From contig NZ_SJXM01000008.1 in the NCBI RefSeq assembly GCF_004336805.1, positions 62,001-126,000 of the forward strand: DNA of 64,000 nucleotides. Reading direction: 5' to 3'. A program made the position numbers and the translations under genes. This DNA comes from Aeromicrobium sp. IC_218 (GTDB taxonomy: Bacteria > Actinomycetota > Actinomycetes > Propionibacteriales > Nocardioidaceae). Below, piece after piece: positions 62,271-64,000 of the stretch (within the stretch, counting starts at the first letter, position 1; every line of letters begins with the position of its first letter). The notes beneath the pieces were generated by a model. It saw only the letters and a program-made list of their open reading frames with translations, did not search any database and was not told where the DNA came from.

Positions 62271-64000
62271 GTGACCGACACCGCCCCGATCGTGCCCACC
62301 GACCGCGAGGTCGCGCGGGCGGTCACGCGCGCCGAGGCGGGCAAGGCGATCGACATGCGCGAGGCCACGGCCCTGCTGGCCGCCCGGGGCGAGCACCTCG
62401 AGCGGCTCATGGCCGTGGCCGCGCGGGTCCGCGACGCGGGCCTGGCCGCCGCCGGCCGTCCGGACGTGCTGACGTACTCGCGCAAGGTGTTCATCCCGCT
62501 GACCCGGCTGTGCCGCGACCGCTGCCACTACTGCACCTTCGTGACCACGCCCGGGCACCTGCAGCGCGCGGGTGAGTCGCCGTTCCTGACCCCGGACGAG
62601 GTGCTGCAGATCGCCCGCGACGGCGCCGCGATGGGCTGCAAGGAGGCGCTGTTCACCCTCGGCGACCGACCCGAGGACCGCTGGCCCGAGGCGCAGCAGT
62701 GGCTCGAGGAGGCCGGCTACGAGACGACGCTGGAGTACGTCCGGGCCATGGCGGTGCGGGTGCTGGAGGAGACCGGCCTGCTGCCGCACCTCAACCCCGG
62801 CGTCATGAGCTGGGCCGAGATGAACCGGCTCAAGCCGGTCGCCCCGTCCATGGGCATGATGCTCGAGACCACGTCCCGGCGGCTGTTCGAGGAGAAGGGC
62901 CAGCCCCACTTCCGCAGCCCCGACAAGGACCCGGCCGTCCGGCTGCGGGTGCTCGAGGACGCCGGACGGCTCAACGTCCCGTTCACCACCGGCGTGCTCC
63001 TCGGCATCGGAGAGACCCTGGCCGAGCGCGCAGACGCGCTGTTCGAGCTGCGCCGCGTGCACCGGGCGTACGGCGCGGTGCAGGAGGTCATCGTCCAGAA
63101 CTTCCGCGCCAAGCCCGACACGGCGATGCGGCACGACGACGACCTGCCGCTCGACGAGTACCTCGCCGCCATCGCCACCGCGCGCGTCGTGCTGGGGCCG
63201 CAGGTGCGGGTGCAGGCGCCGCCCAACCTGGTCGACCTGGTCGAGTGCCGTGCCCTGGTGGACGCCGGCATCGACGACTTCGGCGGCATCAGCCCGCTGA
63301 CGCCCGACCACGTCAATCCCGAGCGTCCGTGGCCGAACGTCGACAAGCTGGCCGCGCTGTGCGCCGACGCCGGGTTCACGCTGCGCGAGCGGCTCACCGC
63401 CCACCCGCCCTACCTGGGCCTGCCCTGGCTCGACCCGCGGCTGCAGGCCCACGTGGACGCCCTGCGCGGTCCCGACGGCCTGGCCGACCCGGACGCCCGA
63501 CCGTCCGGGCTGCCGTGGCAGGAGCCGGACGGCGGCTGGGCCGACGCCGGCCGCACCGACCTGGAGACGACCATCGACACGGTCGGACGCTCGAGCGACC
63601 GGCGCGGCGACTTCGACGACGTCTACGGCGACTGGGAGCAGCTGCGCGAGCAGGCCCGCGCCTCCTCGTCCGTGCAGCGCCTCGACACCGACGTCGCCGC
63701 CGCGCTGCGGGCCGCCGAGCGCGACCCGGCCGGGCTGTCGCACGAGCACGCCCTGGCGCTCATGACCGCGCCCGAGGGACCCGAGCTCGAGGCGGTGTGC
63801 GCGCTCGCCGACGACCTGCGCCGCGACGCCGTCGGCGACGACCTGACCTACGTGGTGAACCGGAACATCAACTTCACCAACGTCTGCTACACCGGCTGCC
63901 GCTTCTGCGCGTTCGCCCAGCGCAAGACCGACGCCGACGCCTTCACGCTGTCGCTGGACGAGATCCAGGCCCGCGCGCACGAGGCGGTGGCGTTCGGCGC
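62271..64000 (+). CDS. fbiC: FO synthase FbiC (CofG-CofH fusion), 3' truncated by window end
   Basis: The first 576 residues of the coenzyme F420 precursor (FO) synthase are present; the frame is still open at base 64000. The CofG half has the radical-SAM cluster Cys81-x3-Cys85-x2-Cys88 in [10 protein letters not shown], and the CofH half begins with a second cluster Cys539, Cys543, Cys546 in [10 protein letters not shown]. The family is about 850 residues long, so roughly a third is missing. The GTG start is 13 bases after add. This shows that the organism makes F420, as expected for actinobacteria. Confidence 0.95.
   Translation, partial: MTDTAPIVPTDREVARAVTRAEAGKAIDMREATALLAARGEHLERLMAVAARVRDAGLAAAGRPDVLTYSRKVFIPLTRLCRDRCHYCTFVTTPGHLQRAGESPFLTPDEVLQIARDGAAMGCKEALFTLGDRPEDRWPEAQQWLEEAGYETTLEYVRAMAVRVLEETGLLPHLNPGVMSWAEMNRLKPVAPSMGMMLETTSRRLFEEKGQPHFRSPDKDPAVRLRVLEDAGRLNVPFTTGVLLGIGETLAERADALFELRRVHRAYGAVQEVIVQNFRAKPDTAMRHDDDLPLDEYLAAIATARVVLGPQVRVQAPPNLVDLVECRALVDAGIDDFGGISPLTPDHVNPERPWPNVDKLAALCADAGFTLRERLTAHPPYLGLPWLDPRLQAHVDALRGPDGLADPDARPSGLPWQEPDGGWADAGRTDLETTIDTVGRSSDRRGDFDDVYGDWEQLREQARASSSVQRLDTDVAAALRAAERDPAGLSHEHALALMTAPEGPELEAVCALADDLRRDAVGDDLTYVVNRNINFTNVCYTGCRFCAFAQRKTDADAFTLSLDEIQARAHEAVAFG

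Overview
The window is 64 kb of very GC-rich (about 72% by eye), densely coded chromosomal DNA with many GTG starts, ATGA/GTGA gene overlaps and leaderless promoters. It looks like an actinobacterium of the Propionibacteriales (Nocardioidaceae, e.g. Aeromicrobium/Nocardioides-like). That placement is inference. It rests on the gene order pcrA/uvrD1 - M23 peptidase - sucC - sucD - perM-like - purN - purH, which parallels Mycobacterium Rv0949-Rv0957, on sdh genes lying near cdd/deoA/add, and on a fused fbiC (coenzyme F420). I see no rRNA, tRNA, CRISPR array, prophage or complete insertion sequence, and no gene-free gap longer than 300 bases.

Layout. 1-1.6 kb: truncated histidine kinase and LuxR-type response regulator. 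1.7-6.8 kb: membrane propeller protein, DUF3533 membrane protein with divergent TetR, zwf, and a GNAT/GntR pair. 6.9-14.4 kb: helicase, a nuclease-like DUF559 protein flanked by two copies of a ~60-bp repeat, M23 peptidase, alpha/beta hydrolase, sucCD. 14.5-22.8 kb: a sigma-like/transmembrane/sensor fusion, PerM-like protein, purN, a ZTP riboswitch and purH, a secreted M14 peptidase, folD, DUF3017, mdh. 22.9-28 kb: catalase with its Fur regulator, MFS exporter, XRE-cupin regulator, methyltransferase. 28-32.7 kb: sulfate ABC importer (cysA, cysW, cysT, binding protein) and purU. 32.7-42.5 kb: DHA2 exporter, double GNAT, pheA, a small surface-glycan-like locus (methyltransferase-GT61 fusion, coiled-coil membrane protein, large GT2/GT-B-like protein), galK. 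42.6-48.5 kb: trpS, 2H phosphoesterase, LysR, sdhCAB. 48.6-52.4 kb: MarR-MFS operon, SHOCT protein, SRPBCC protein, M20 amidohydrolase. 52.5-62.3 kb: a nucleoside uptake and salvage region (BMP lipoprotein, double ATPase, two permeases, cdd, cytochrome P450, deoA, MaoC-like protein, add). 62.3-64 kb: 5' two-thirds of fbiC.

The nucleoside region forms one functional unit: lipoprotein and ABC transporter import nucleosides, cytidine deaminase, thymidine phosphorylase and adenosine deaminase process them, and a P450 of unknown role sits inside the operon. The most unusual observation is that two junctions of this operon are each filled by an 84-nt segment that reads as a related 27-codon micro-ORF, start-stop coupled on both sides. 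Next most interesting are the repeat-flanked DUF559 gene, the sigma-like membrane sensor fusion and the many TANNNT boxes 6-7 nt before start codons.
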